Assembly: GCF_003857055.1 (NCBI RefSeq)
Contig: NZ_QGSZ01000264.1
Coordinates: 1-42,993, forward strand
Source: Micromonospora inaquosa
GTDB taxonomy: Bacteria; Actinomycetota; Actinomycetes; Mycobacteriales; Micromonosporaceae
Direction: 5' to 3'
DNA: 42,993 nucleotides
The translations under genes were made by a program, and so were the position numbers. Below, piece after piece: positions 1 to 7,720 of this stretch (positions are counted from its first letter, which is position 1; each line of letters opens with the position of its first letter). The notes beneath the pieces are model-generated. The model was not told the DNA's origin and searched no databases. It worked only from the letters and a program-made list of their open reading frames with translations.

Positions 1-319
1 GGGTTTACGCTGTGGCACGCGGCCACCGCCAGATATAACGTTATGTCCACAACAGACAGACGATCATGCGGTGGCCGCACCTCGTCCACCAGCCCCAACA
101 GCTACATCTCAAACGGCGGCTGTCGTACTAGCACCAGCGGCGCCGATCCGCCCACGTCAACAGCCGAAGCTCCGCTGCCCGCCCCGCCGCTGTGCCCAGG
201 GCTCACCATCAGCGTCGTCGACCTGCGCGCCACCAGCCGACCGGTGGAGCGCGGCCCTCCCCCGCCCCGACAACTCCTGATCACCCACTCACGTCCACGA
301 CGTTGATCAGGAGAGGTTC
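1..319. other. Intergenic/left edge with long inverted repeat
   Basis: No gene is supported here; the open frames are low-complexity Pro/Ala/Arg products of GC-rich DNA. An 11-bp inverted repeat (19-29 against 68-78) encloses a 38-nt loop that contains the perfect palindrome ATAACGTTAT at 35-44. It may be the end of an upstream transcript or an operator; its function is unknown. The last part (306-319) carries the ribosome binding site of the next gene. Confidence 0.4.
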
Positions 320-601
320 ATGGAAATCGCCGTTATCTGGATCCCCGCCGACATCGAGCCGTCGGAGCCCGCCGTCGAGAGGTGTCTCAGCCACCTTCGC
401 CGACACTCCTACCGATTCGCGGGAACCATGCGGGCACCGTGGGAGACCGTCGAACAGAGCATGATCGACGGGGAGGTGGATGTCGTCGTCGTCGCCGACC
501 TCGCCCACCTACCACCGGATCGGTCCCCCCGGATCGAGCTGGCTACCACCGGCGACGACACGGACGGGGAGCACCCGGCTCCCGACACAGAGTTCAACTG
601 A
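320..601 (+). CDS. Small resolvase-like hypothetical protein
   Basis: A 93-residue soluble protein with a good ribosome binding site (AGGAGAGG about 6 nt before the ATG). Residues 20-70 resemble the N-terminal half of serine recombinase domains: a conserved CLSHLRRHSYRFAG stretch is followed by VDVVVVADLAHLPPDR, much like the segment before the active-site helix of resolvases. The catalytic serine and the DNA-binding domain are absent, so recombinase activity is not expected. The C-terminal 25 residues are acidic and probably disordered. A perfect 16-bp hairpin directly follows the stop. The resemblance is from memory of such small actinobacterial proteins; no role is known. Confidence 0.65.
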   Translation: MEIAVIWIPADIEPSEPAVERCLSHLRRHSYRFAGTMRAPWETVEQSMIDGEVDVVVVADLAHLPPDRSPRIELATTGDDTDGEHPAPDTEFN

Positions 602-605
602 CACC

Positions 606-642
606 ACGAAGCGCCCCGTCCTCCATGGACGGGGCGCTTCGT
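606..642. terminator. Strong hairpin between convergent genes
   Basis: Perfect 16-bp stem (606-621 with 627-642) with a 5-nt loop TCCAT. It lies 4 nt after the stop of the 93-residue gene and about 40 nt beyond the stop of murQ on the other strand. It probably ends both transcripts. There is no T-tract, as is usual in actinobacteria. Confidence 0.75.
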
Positions 643-683
643 CGATCTGGTCGGCCCCGGCGGCCGAAGGCTGCCCTGGTGTG

Positions 684-1577
684 TCAGGCTGCGACGGCCG
701 CCCGGACGTCGTCGTCGGCGGCGCGCAGCCGGGCTGCTGCCTCCTCGGCGGTGCAGTTCGCCAGCAGCAGCACGATGGCGGTCTTGGCGTGCCCGTGCGC
801 CGCCGCGAGGGCCCGCGCGGCCGTATCGAGGTCGGTGTCGGCGGCTTCGGCGACGATCCGACGTGCCCGGTCGACGAGCTTCTCGTTGGTGGCGTTCATG
901 TCCACCATCAGGTTGCCGTAGACCTTGCCGAGCCGGGCCATCGCGGCCGTGGAGAGCATGTTGCAGACCAGCTTCTCGGCGGTGCCGGCCTTGAGCCGGG
1001 TGGAGCCGGTGAGCACCTCGGGGCCGGTGGGCACCTCGATGGCGACGTCGGCGTGCCGGCTGGTCACCGCGCCCCGGTTGCAGGCCACGGAGACGGTCGC
1101 CGCGCCGCGCGCACGGGCGTGATCCAACCCGCCGACCACGTACGGGGTACGACCGCTGGCGGCGAGCCCGACCACCGTGTCGCGGGCGGTCAGGCCGATC
1201 GCGTCGAGGTCGGCGACGGCGCGGTTCGGGTCGTCCTCGGCGCCCTCGACGGCGACGCCGAAGGCTCGTGCCCCGCCGGCGAGCAGTCCGACGACCCGGT
1301 CCGGCGTGGTACCGAAGGTGGGTGGGATCTCGACGGCGTCGAGCATCCCGATCCGGCCGCTGGTGCCCGCGCCGAGGTAGATCAGCCGGCCGCCCTGGCG
1401 AAGCGACGCCACGATGACGTCGACGGCGGCGGCGATGTCCGGCACGGCCCGGCGGACGGCCGCGGCGACCGTCTGGTCCTCGTCGTTCATCGCGAGAAGC
1501 AACTCGGTAGGAGACATCCGGTCGAGGTCGCTGGTCTTGTCGTTGCGGGTCTCGGTGCCGAGGGTGCTGAGGTCCAC
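684..1577 (-). CDS. murQ: N-acetylmuramic acid 6-phosphate etherase
   Basis: Cytoplasmic enzyme that cleaves the lactyl ether of MurNAc-6-phosphate to GlcNAc-6-phosphate and D-lactate in peptidoglycan recycling. The 297 residues match the family length. The SIS sugar-phosphate fold carries LIYLGAGTSGRIG, followed by the MLDAVEIPPTFG segment with the first catalytic Glu and by EGAEDD with the second. The start is GTG, with AGAGGAACGAG upstream on the minus strand. It is divergent from a symporter-anmK-dehydrogenase operon with which it forms one pathway. No MurR/RpiR regulator is next to it within the window. Confidence 0.95.
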   Translation of the reverse strand: MDLSTLGTETRNDKTSDLDRMSPTELLLAMNDEDQTVAAAVRRAVPDIAAAVDVIVASLRQGGRLIYLGAGTSGRIGMLDAVEIPPTFGTTPDRVVGLLAGGARAFGVAVEGAEDDPNRAVADLDAIGLTARDTVVGLAASGRTPYVVGGLDHARARGAATVSVACNRGAVTSRHADVAIEVPTGPEVLTGSTRLKAGTAEKLVCNMLSTAAMARLGKVYGNLMVDMNATNEKLVDRARRIVAEAADTDLDTAARALAAAHGHAKTAIVLLLANCTAEEAAARLRAADDDVRAAVAA

Positions 1578-1838
1578 GGGGTGCTCGTTCCTCTCGCTGG
1601 TGTTCAGTCACCGGCCGGCGGGGCGCGGATCTGCGGTTGCCCGACGGCCCGGGTCGGCTCGTCGTCGAGCGCGTCCTCGCGACCCGCCGCCGCGGCCAGG
1701 CCGAGGCGCAGCCGCGAACAGTCCCCGTATCAGCAGGCTGAAACCACAGCGTAACCAGCCCGGACGGGCGCTGGCAAAAAGTTTCGCGTTACCCTGGTCC
1801 AACGTCACTTATTGACAATCGCTGGTTGGGAGCGAGCC
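1578..1838. promoter_or_regulatory. Divergent promoter region murQ / symporter operon
   Basis: A 261-nt intergenic stretch with a locally AT-richer core (about 1770-1820), which should hold both promoters. A short inverted repeat GTCA-cttat-TGAC lies at 1805-1817. I could not assign -35 and -10 boxes with confidence. No full DasR-type palindrome is present; only a TGGTCCA half site is seen near 1796. Confidence 0.4.
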
Positions 1839-3398
1839 GTGCGTCAACTCGACCTCGTCGTGATCGTGCTGTACCTCGTGGTGATCGCGTTCGTCGGACT
1901 ACGCCTGTCCGGTAAACAGAAGTCCGCCAAGGACTACTTCGTGGGCGAGGGTCGACTGCCCTGGTGGACCGTCTCGTTCTCCGTGGTCGCCACCGAGACC
2001 AGCGTCCTGACCGTGATCAGTGTTCCCGGCGGCGCCTACAGCGGTCAGGGCTTCGGCAACGTCGAGCTGGCCCTGGGCTACGTCATCGGCCGGGTCGTCG
2101 TGGCCGCGGTGCTGATCCCGCTCTACAAGCGGGGTGGGTTCGTCAGCGCCTACCAGTACCTCGGTGAGCGGTTTGGCCTGAAACTTCAGGGTCTGGCCTC
2201 GGTCACGTTCGTCTTCACCCGCCTGCTCGCCGAGGGCGTACGGCTGTTCGCCTCGGCCATCCCCATCAAGCTGCTCCTCGACGAGTTCGGGCTGAACGTC
2301 GGCTACCAGGCCATCATCATCGTGCTCACACTCATCACGGTGATCTACACCTACCTCGGTGGCATCAAGGCGGTCATCTGGACCGACGCCATCCAGATGG
2401 GGCTGTACCTGGGCGGGGCGATCCTGGCCATCGCGGTCCTCAGCCACGCCGTCGGCTTCGACGGCTACTCGCAGGCCCTCGACGCCGGCAAGTTCCAGCT
2501 CTTCGACACCAACTTCACGCTCGCCCACGTGCTCACCAGCCCGTTCGCCCTGCCGACCGCGATCATCGGTGGCGCGATCTTCGCGATGGCCAGCCACGGG
2601 TCCGACCAGTTGATCGTCCAGCGCATCCTGTCCACCCGCACGCTGCGCGAGGGGCAGCAGGCGATGATCTCCTCGGGCATCTTCGTGGTGATCCAGTTCG
2701 CCGCGTTCTCCCTGGTCGGCGCGCTGCTGTGGTCGTACAACAAGGGTCAGACCTTCAAGGAACTCGGCCTGGACAGCAGCGACAACCTCTACCCGAGCTT
2801 CATCCTGCACGCCCTGCCGGTGGGCATTTCGGGTCTGCTGGTGGCCGGCATCCTCGGCGCCGCGATGGGTTCGCTCTCCTCCGCGCTGAACTCGATGTCG
2901 AACTCCACAGTCGCCGACTTCATCCACAGCTTCTTCCGGAAGGTCCCGTCGGACGACGTGATGCTCCGGCTCGCCCGGGTGATGACCCTGATCTGGGCGG
3001 TGCTGATGGCGATCTTCGCCTGCGCGTTCAGCTCCAGCACCGGAAACGTCTACCTGACCGGTTTGACCATCGCCGGTTACACGTACGGGGCCCTGCTCGG
3101 AGCCTTCCTGCTCGGCCGCCTGGTCAAGCGGGCCAACCAGGTCGACGCGGTGATCGCCTTCCTCGTCACCGTGGCGGTGATGACCTACATCGTCCGCTAC
3201 GTCAAGATCGATGTGACGACGGCCGGGACCACCACCGCCACCGCCATCGCCGCGCAGTGGCTGGTCCCGATCGGCGTCCTGATCACCCTGGTCGTCGGCG
3301 CGGTGTCGAGCCGGTTCCACCCGGCCCCGGAGACGCCGTACGACCATGGACGCACCGACGAGGTCGACGACGCGCCAGCGCCCGCCGGCCGGGCGTGA
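1839..3398 (+). CDS. Sodium:solute symporter (SSS family)
   Basis: A 519-residue integral membrane protein with about 13 predicted helices; length and helix pattern fit the SSS family. The N-terminal signature GLRLSGKQKSAKDYFVGEG and the following WWTVSFSVVATETS are typical of the sodium-binding region. The GTG at 1839 is chosen because GGGAG sits 6 nt upstream; an in-frame TTG at 1812 has no such site. It is followed after 14 nt by anmK and then by a D-lactate dehydrogenase, with murQ divergent. The substrate is therefore inferred to be MurNAc, anhydro-MurNAc or a muropeptide sugar. The family also carries sialic acids, sugars and amino acids, so this needs direct testing. Confidence 0.88.
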   Translation: MRQLDLVVIVLYLVVIAFVGLRLSGKQKSAKDYFVGEGRLPWWTVSFSVVATETSVLTVISVPGGAYSGQGFGNVELALGYVIGRVVVAAVLIPLYKRGGFVSAYQYLGERFGLKLQGLASVTFVFTRLLAEGVRLFASAIPIKLLLDEFGLNVGYQAIIIVLTLITVIYTYLGGIKAVIWTDAIQMGLYLGGAILAIAVLSHAVGFDGYSQALDAGKFQLFDTNFTLAHVLTSPFALPTAIIGGAIFAMASHGSDQLIVQRILSTRTLREGQQAMISSGIFVVIQFAAFSLVGALLWSYNKGQTFKELGLDSSDNLYPSFILHALPVGISGLLVAGILGAAMGSLSSALNSMSNSTVADFIHSFFRKVPSDDVMLRLARVMTLIWAVLMAIFACAFSSSTGNVYLTGLTIAGYTYGALLGAFLLGRLVKRANQVDAVIAFLVTVAVMTYIVRYVKIDVTTAGTTTATAIAAQWLVPIGVLITLVVGAVSSRFHPAPETPYDHGRTDEVDDAPAPAGRA

Positions 3399-3412
3399 AG
3401 AAGGAGGACGTG

Positions 3413-4597
3413 ATGCGTGTGATCGGCCTGATGTCCGGAACCTCCTACGACGGCATCGAAGCCGCCGCGGCCGAACTCGACCTGAGCGGCGACACAGTGC
3501 GGATGCGACAGCTGGGCCGGCTCAGCCACCCGTACTCCGACCAGCTACGCACCCAGATCGCCGCCGCACTGCCGCCCGCACCGACCACCACCGAGGCGAT
3601 CTGCGTGCTGGACACCGGGATCGGCCAGGCCTTCGCCGAGGCCGGCGTGCGGGCCCTCGCCGAGCTGTGCGACGGCCACGCCGACCTGGTCGTCTCGCAC
3701 GGCCAGACCATGCACCACTGGGTCGAGGCTGGCACGGTGCGGGGCACCCTCCAGCTGGGTCAGCCGGCCTGGATCGCGGAGGCAACCGGCCTTCCGGTCG
3801 TGGCCGACCTGCGCAGCCGCGACGTCGCCGCCGGCGGCCAGGGCGCCCCCCTGGTCGCCCTCTTCGACGCACTGCTGCTGGGCGGCCTGCCCGGCGTCCC
3901 GGCCGCGCTGAACCTCGGCGGCATCGCCAACATCACCGTCGTCGCGCCCGACGCGGACCCGCTCGCCTTCGACACCGGGCCGGCCAACGCGCTTCTCGAC
4001 GCCGCCGCGCGGCACTTCAGCGGTGGCACCGAGGAGTACGACCGGGACGGACGCGGGGCGGCCGCCGGGCAGGTGAACCCGGGCCTGCTGCGGCGGCTGC
4101 TCGACGAGCCGTACTACCGGCTGCCCGGCCCGAAGACCACCGGCAAAGAGCTCTTCCACATGCCCTACCTGCTCGCCGCCCTCGCCGACGCGCCCACGCC
4201 GGATCCGCAGGACGTGTTGGCCACGCTCACCCGGCTGACGGCGGTCACGGTGGCCGAGGCCTGCCGCGAGCACGGCGTCACCCGACTCGTCGTCTCCGGC
4301 GGCGGTGCGCACAATCCGACGCTGATGCGGATGATCGCCGACGAGCTGCCCGGCGTCGACCTGTCGTCCAGCGACGACCTGGGCGTCGCGTCGGACGCCA
4401 AGGAGGCACTGGCCTTCGCGCTGCTGGGCTACCTGACCGTGCACGGGCTGCCCGGCAGCCTGCGCTCGGGCACCGGCGCGCGGCACGCCTCCGTGCTCGG
4501 CACCATCACCCCCGGCCGGCAGCCGTTGCGGTTGCCGACCCCGGTCGGCACCGCCCCCCGCCGACTGCTGATCGCCGCGTCTCCGGTGGCCAACTGA
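3413..4597 (+). CDS. anmK: Anhydro-N-acetylmuramic acid kinase
   Basis: ATP-dependent kinase that opens and phosphorylates 1,6-anhydro-MurNAc to MurNAc-6-phosphate, the substrate of MurQ. The 394 residues are close to the usual 370-390. Visible motifs are the N-terminal phosphate loop GLMSGTSYDGIEAA (most homologues have L-D-G-I-D here), DLVVSHGQTMHH, ALNLGGIANIT, FDTGPANALLD and VVSGGGAHNPTLM. The ATG at 3413 follows AAGGAGGA at 3401-3408; a GTG lies directly before it at 3410. It sits 14 nt after the symporter and 23 nt before the dehydrogenase, so it is the middle gene of an operon. Confidence 0.95.
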   Translation: MRVIGLMSGTSYDGIEAAAAELDLSGDTVRMRQLGRLSHPYSDQLRTQIAAALPPAPTTTEAICVLDTGIGQAFAEAGVRALAELCDGHADLVVSHGQTMHHWVEAGTVRGTLQLGQPAWIAEATGLPVVADLRSRDVAAGGQGAPLVALFDALLLGGLPGVPAALNLGGIANITVVAPDADPLAFDTGPANALLDAAARHFSGGTEEYDRDGRGAAAGQVNPGLLRRLLDEPYYRLPGPKTTGKELFHMPYLLAALADAPTPDPQDVLATLTRLTAVTVAEACREHGVTRLVVSGGGAHNPTLMRMIADELPGVDLSSSDDLGVASDAKEALAFALLGYLTVHGLPGSLRSGTGARHASVLGTITPGRQPLRLPTPVGTAPRRLLIAASPVAN

Positions 4598-4620
4598 CCA
4601 CCCTCCCGGGAGGATCGCCC

Positions 4621-7506
4621 ATGAGCACCGCCGTACCCGCGCCAACCTCGTCCGGCGTCCGCGCCCGCGAGGTCGCCGAGCTGCTGCGCTCGCGCCTCGG
4701 CGATCCGAGCCGGGCCAGCGCCGAGCTGCCCCGGAGGCTCGCGGCGGCACACGACGCCTCGCCGTACCTGTTCGAACCGCAGGCCGTGGTCCGCGCCGCC
4801 TCGGCGGCCGAGGTCGGGGCGCTGATGGCCGGCGCCCGGGAGGCCGGCGTGCCGCTGACCCTGCGCGGCGGCGGCACCAGCCTCGCCGGGCAGGCCGGCG
4901 GCGCAGGCGTGCTGGTCGACGTCCGCACCGACTGGCGGCACGCCGAGGTCCTCGACGACGGCCGCCGCATCAGGCTCCAGCCGGGCCTGACGATCCGGCA
5001 GGCCAACGCCCGACTGGCCCGCTACCGACGTCGGCTCGGCCCGGACCCGGCCAGCGAGGCCGCCTGCACTGTCGGTGGCATGGTGGCCAACAATTCCAGT
5101 GGCATGACCTGCGGCACCACCGACAACGCGTACCGCACCATGGAGTCGCTGCGCTTCGTGCTCCCGTCCGGCACCGTCGTCGACTCCGGCGCCCGCGACG
5201 CCGACGACCGGCTGCGCGCCGACGAGCCCGAACTGCACGCCGGGCTGCTGCGGCTGCGCGACCGGGTGCGCTCGGCGCCGCAGTCCCGCGCCACCATCGA
5301 GCGGCTGTTCGCCATGAAGAACACCATGGGGTACGGGCTGAACTCGCTGCTCGACCACAGCAGCCCGGTCGAGATGCTCGCCCACCTGATGATCGGCAGC
5401 GAGGGCACGGTCGGCTTCGTCGCCGAGGCCGTCTTCCGTACCGTCGAGATCCACGACCACGCCGCCACCGGCCTGCTGATCCTGCCCGGTCTCACCGACG
5501 CCACCGACGCGTTGCCGGCCCTGCTCGCCGCCGGCGCCCGTACCGCCGAACTGCTCGACGCGGCCGCGCTGCGGGTCAGCCAGCGCGACCCGGGGGCGAG
5601 CCCGGCCCTGCGCGGGCTGACCGTCGCCGGCCACGCCGCCCTGCTGGTGGAGTTCACCGAGGAGAGCGCGGAGCGGCTGGCCGCCACACTGGCCGACGCC
5701 CGACCCGTGCTCGACCGGCTGCCGACCGTCACCGGCACCGAACTGACCCGCGACCCGCGCGAACGGGCCAACCTCTGGCACCTGCGCAAGGGCCTCTACA
5801 CCGCCGTCGCCGGCGCTCGCCCGCCCGGCACCACGGCCCTGCTGGAGGACGTCGCGGTGCCGATGCCGCGCCTGACCGGCACCTGCGACGGGCTGATCCG
5901 CCTGTTCGACAGGCACGGTTACCCGGACGCGGTGATCTTCGGACACGCCCGCGACGGCAACCTGCACTTCATGCTGACCCAGTCCTTCGACACCCCGGCC
6001 GAGATCGACCGCTACGCCCGGTTCACCGACGACATGGTCGACCTGGTGCTGGCCGAAGGGGGCACCCTCAAGGCCGAGCACGGCACCGGCCGAGCCATGG
6101 CGCCCTTCGTCCGCCGACAGTACGGCGACGAACTGTACGACGTGATGCGCGAGCTGAAGCGGTTGTGCGACCCGAGTGGCCTGCTCAACCCCGGTGTGCT
6201 GCTCAACGACGACCCGACAGTGCACCTGCGGCAGCTCAAGGCCGTCCCGACGGTCGACCCGGAGCTGGACGCCTGCGTCGAGTGCGGCTACTGCGAGCCG
6301 GTCTGCCCCACCGCCGACGTCACCACCACCCCCCGGCAGCGCATCGTCCTGCAGCGGCAGATCGCCCTCGCCACCGCCGCCGGCGACGAGGAACGCCGCC
6401 GGGAACTGACCGCCGACTACGCGTACGCCGCGGTGGACAGTTGCGCCGCGGACAGCCTCTGCGTCACCGCCTGCCCGGTCGGCATCGACACCGGGGCGGC
6501 GATGAAGCGGTTGCGCGCCGAGCGGCACACCCCTCGCGCCCAGCGCACCGCCCGCACCGCCGCACGGCACTGGCAGGCGGCCGTCGCTTGCGTCCGGGCG
6601 GGACTGACCGCCGCGCACGCCGTGCCGGCGCCGGTGACCCGCGCCGCCACCGGGGTGATCCGTGGGCTCGGTGCCACCGAACTCGTGCCGCGGTGGAGCG
6701 ACGACATGCCGCGCGCCGGCGCGCCCCGACCCGCACCCCGCAGCGCGCCGGACGCCCAGGCGGTGTTCTTCGCGGCCTGCGTGGGCAGCCTCTTCGCGTC
6801 GGAGGACGGGCCGTCAGGCGGAACGGCTGCGGCGTTCCTGCGTCTCTGCGAACTGGCGCGGGTGCCGCTCGTCGTCCCGACCGGCACGGCCGGCCTGTGC
6901 TGCGGAACCCCGTGGCAGTCCAAGGGCTACCCCGCCGGTCACCGCGAGATGGCCGAGCGGACCCTGGCCGCGCTGTGGGCGGCCAGCGACGAGGGTCGCC
7001 TGCCCGTCGTCTGCGACGCGTCGTCCTGCACGCACGGGCTGACCCAGCTGACCGCCGCGCTGGCCGAGGAGGACCGGGCACGGTACGCCGCGCTGCGCTT
7101 CGTCGACAGCGTGACCTTCACCGCCGAGCAGCTCCTGCCGGCGCTGCCGCAGCCCCGGCGACTGGGCTCACTGGCCCTGCACCCGACCTGCTCCACAGTG
7201 CACCTGGACGGCCTCGACGATCTGCGCGCGGTGGCCCAGGCCGTCGCCGACACCGTCACCGTGCCGGACAGCTGGGGGTGCTGCGCCTTCGCCGGTGACC
7301 GGGGGCTGCTGCATCCCGAGGTCACGGCAGGCGCCACCGCAACGCAGGCCGCCGAGATCAATCAGCGCGAACACAACGCGTACGCCTCCTGCAACCGCAC
7401 CTGTGAGATGGGCATGAGCCGGGCCACCGGCCAGCCGTACCGGCATGTGCTCGAGGTTCTCGTCGAGGCGATCGAACCGCCGGCCCAGCCGGTGCCGTAT
7501 CCATGA
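4621..7506 (+). CDS. FAD/Fe-S D-lactate dehydrogenase (GlcD-GlcF fusion type)
   Basis: A 961-residue fusion of an FAD-linked oxidase and an iron-sulfur subunit, expected to oxidise a D-2-hydroxyacid and pass electrons to the respiratory chain. The PCMH-type FAD domain shows RGGGTSLAGQAGG near residue 80 and MVANNSSGMTCGT near 160. The FAD-oxidase C domain ends with HARDGNLHF and LKAEHGTGRAMAPF. Two 4Fe-4S clusters follow (CVECGYCEPVCPT near 553, CAADSLCVTACP near 606). Two CCG cysteine-rich repeats are LCCGTPWQSKG near 760 and WGCCAFAGDRG near 885. The start follows GGGAGG. Its place after anmK and opposite murQ, which releases D-lactate, points to D-lactate rather than glycolate as substrate; this is inference. 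Confidence 0.88.
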   Translation: MSTAVPAPTSSGVRAREVAELLRSRLGDPSRASAELPRRLAAAHDASPYLFEPQAVVRAASAAEVGALMAGAREAGVPLTLRGGGTSLAGQAGGAGVLVDVRTDWRHAEVLDDGRRIRLQPGLTIRQANARLARYRRRLGPDPASEAACTVGGMVANNSSGMTCGTTDNAYRTMESLRFVLPSGTVVDSGARDADDRLRADEPELHAGLLRLRDRVRSAPQSRATIERLFAMKNTMGYGLNSLLDHSSPVEMLAHLMIGSEGTVGFVAEAVFRTVEIHDHAATGLLILPGLTDATDALPALLAAGARTAELLDAAALRVSQRDPGASPALRGLTVAGHAALLVEFTEESAERLAATLADARPVLDRLPTVTGTELTRDPRERANLWHLRKGLYTAVAGARPPGTTALLEDVAVPMPRLTGTCDGLIRLFDRHGYPDAVIFGHARDGNLHFMLTQSFDTPAEIDRYARFTDDMVDLVLAEGGTLKAEHGTGRAMAPFVRRQYGDELYDVMRELKRLCDPSGLLNPGVLLNDDPTVHLRQLKAVPTVDPELDACVECGYCEPVCPTADVTTTPRQRIVLQRQIALATAAGDEERRRELTADYAYAAVDSCAADSLCVTACPVGIDTGAAMKRLRAERHTPRAQRTARTAARHWQAAVACVRAGLTAAHAVPAPVTRAATGVIRGLGATELVPRWSDDMPRAGAPRPAPRSAPDAQAVFFAACVGSLFASEDGPSGGTAAAFLRLCELARVPLVVPTGTAGLCCGTPWQSKGYPAGHREMAERTLAALWAASDEGRLPVVCDASSCTHGLTQLTAALAEEDRARYAALRFVDSVTFTAEQLLPALPQPRRLGSLALHPTCSTVHLDGLDDLRAVAQAVADTVTVPDSWGCCAFAGDRGLLHPEVTAGATATQAAEINQREHNAYASCNRTCEMGMSRATGQPYRHVLEVLVEAIEPPAQPVPYP

Positions 7507-7507
7507 G

Positions 7508-7543
7508 CGCGCCGCCCGCCGCAGAGCTGCGGCGGGCGGCGCG
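7508..7543 (+). terminator. Terminator hairpin after dehydrogenase
   Basis: Nearly continuous 17-bp GC stem (7508-7524 with 7527-7543) that begins 2 nt after the stop codon. It closes the symporter-anmK-dehydrogenase operon and lies just outside the adjacent tnpB element. Confidence 0.8.
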
Positions 7544-7589
7544 GGTGAGTCGGTGAAGTCCGAGACCGATCGTTGCCGCTGTTGTAGTA

Positions 7590-7720
7590 TTGACGTCCTC
7601 TACGCCCTGAAGGGCGAAGATTCCGGTCTGCTATACCCCTGAAGGGGCAAGCTCCCGGTGAGTTACCGCTTCCCTGCGCGGTGCCGGCACGGATGCCGGT
7701 CTTATCTGCGCTCCACGGCC
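7590..7720 (-). ncRNA. Predicted omega RNA (reRNA) of TnpB, guide beyond 7590
   Basis: By analogy with characterised TnpB systems, the guide scaffold overlaps the tnpB 3' end and the right end of the element. Here the two hairpins at 7636-7647 and 7603-7616 and the terminal GGACGTCAA form the expected 3' part. The guide would then be the flanking minus-strand sequence from 7589 down to about 7570, starting TACTACAACAGCGG. The 5' end of the RNA is not visible and the upper coordinate is approximate. Confidence 0.5.

Noticed and set aside
43..306. Short plus-strand frames in the first 300 bases
   Set aside because: Ser/Thr/Pro-rich products without a ribosome binding site.
1790..1810. Possible DasR site near the murQ/symporter promoter
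   Set aside because: Only one half (TGGTCCA) matches; the other half of the palindrome is absent.
1812..1817. TTGACA as a -35 box
   Set aside because: It lies only about 12 nt before the ribosome binding site of the symporter, so no -10 box can follow; it is also an in-frame TTG codon and not a useful start.
1899..3347. Long open frame antisense to the symporter
   Set aside because: It is a by-product of GC-rich third positions, with a biased Arg/Gly/Asp/Glu composition and no ribosome binding site or domain. The same holds for other long antisense frames, such as those opposite murQ, the dehydrogenase and GH30.
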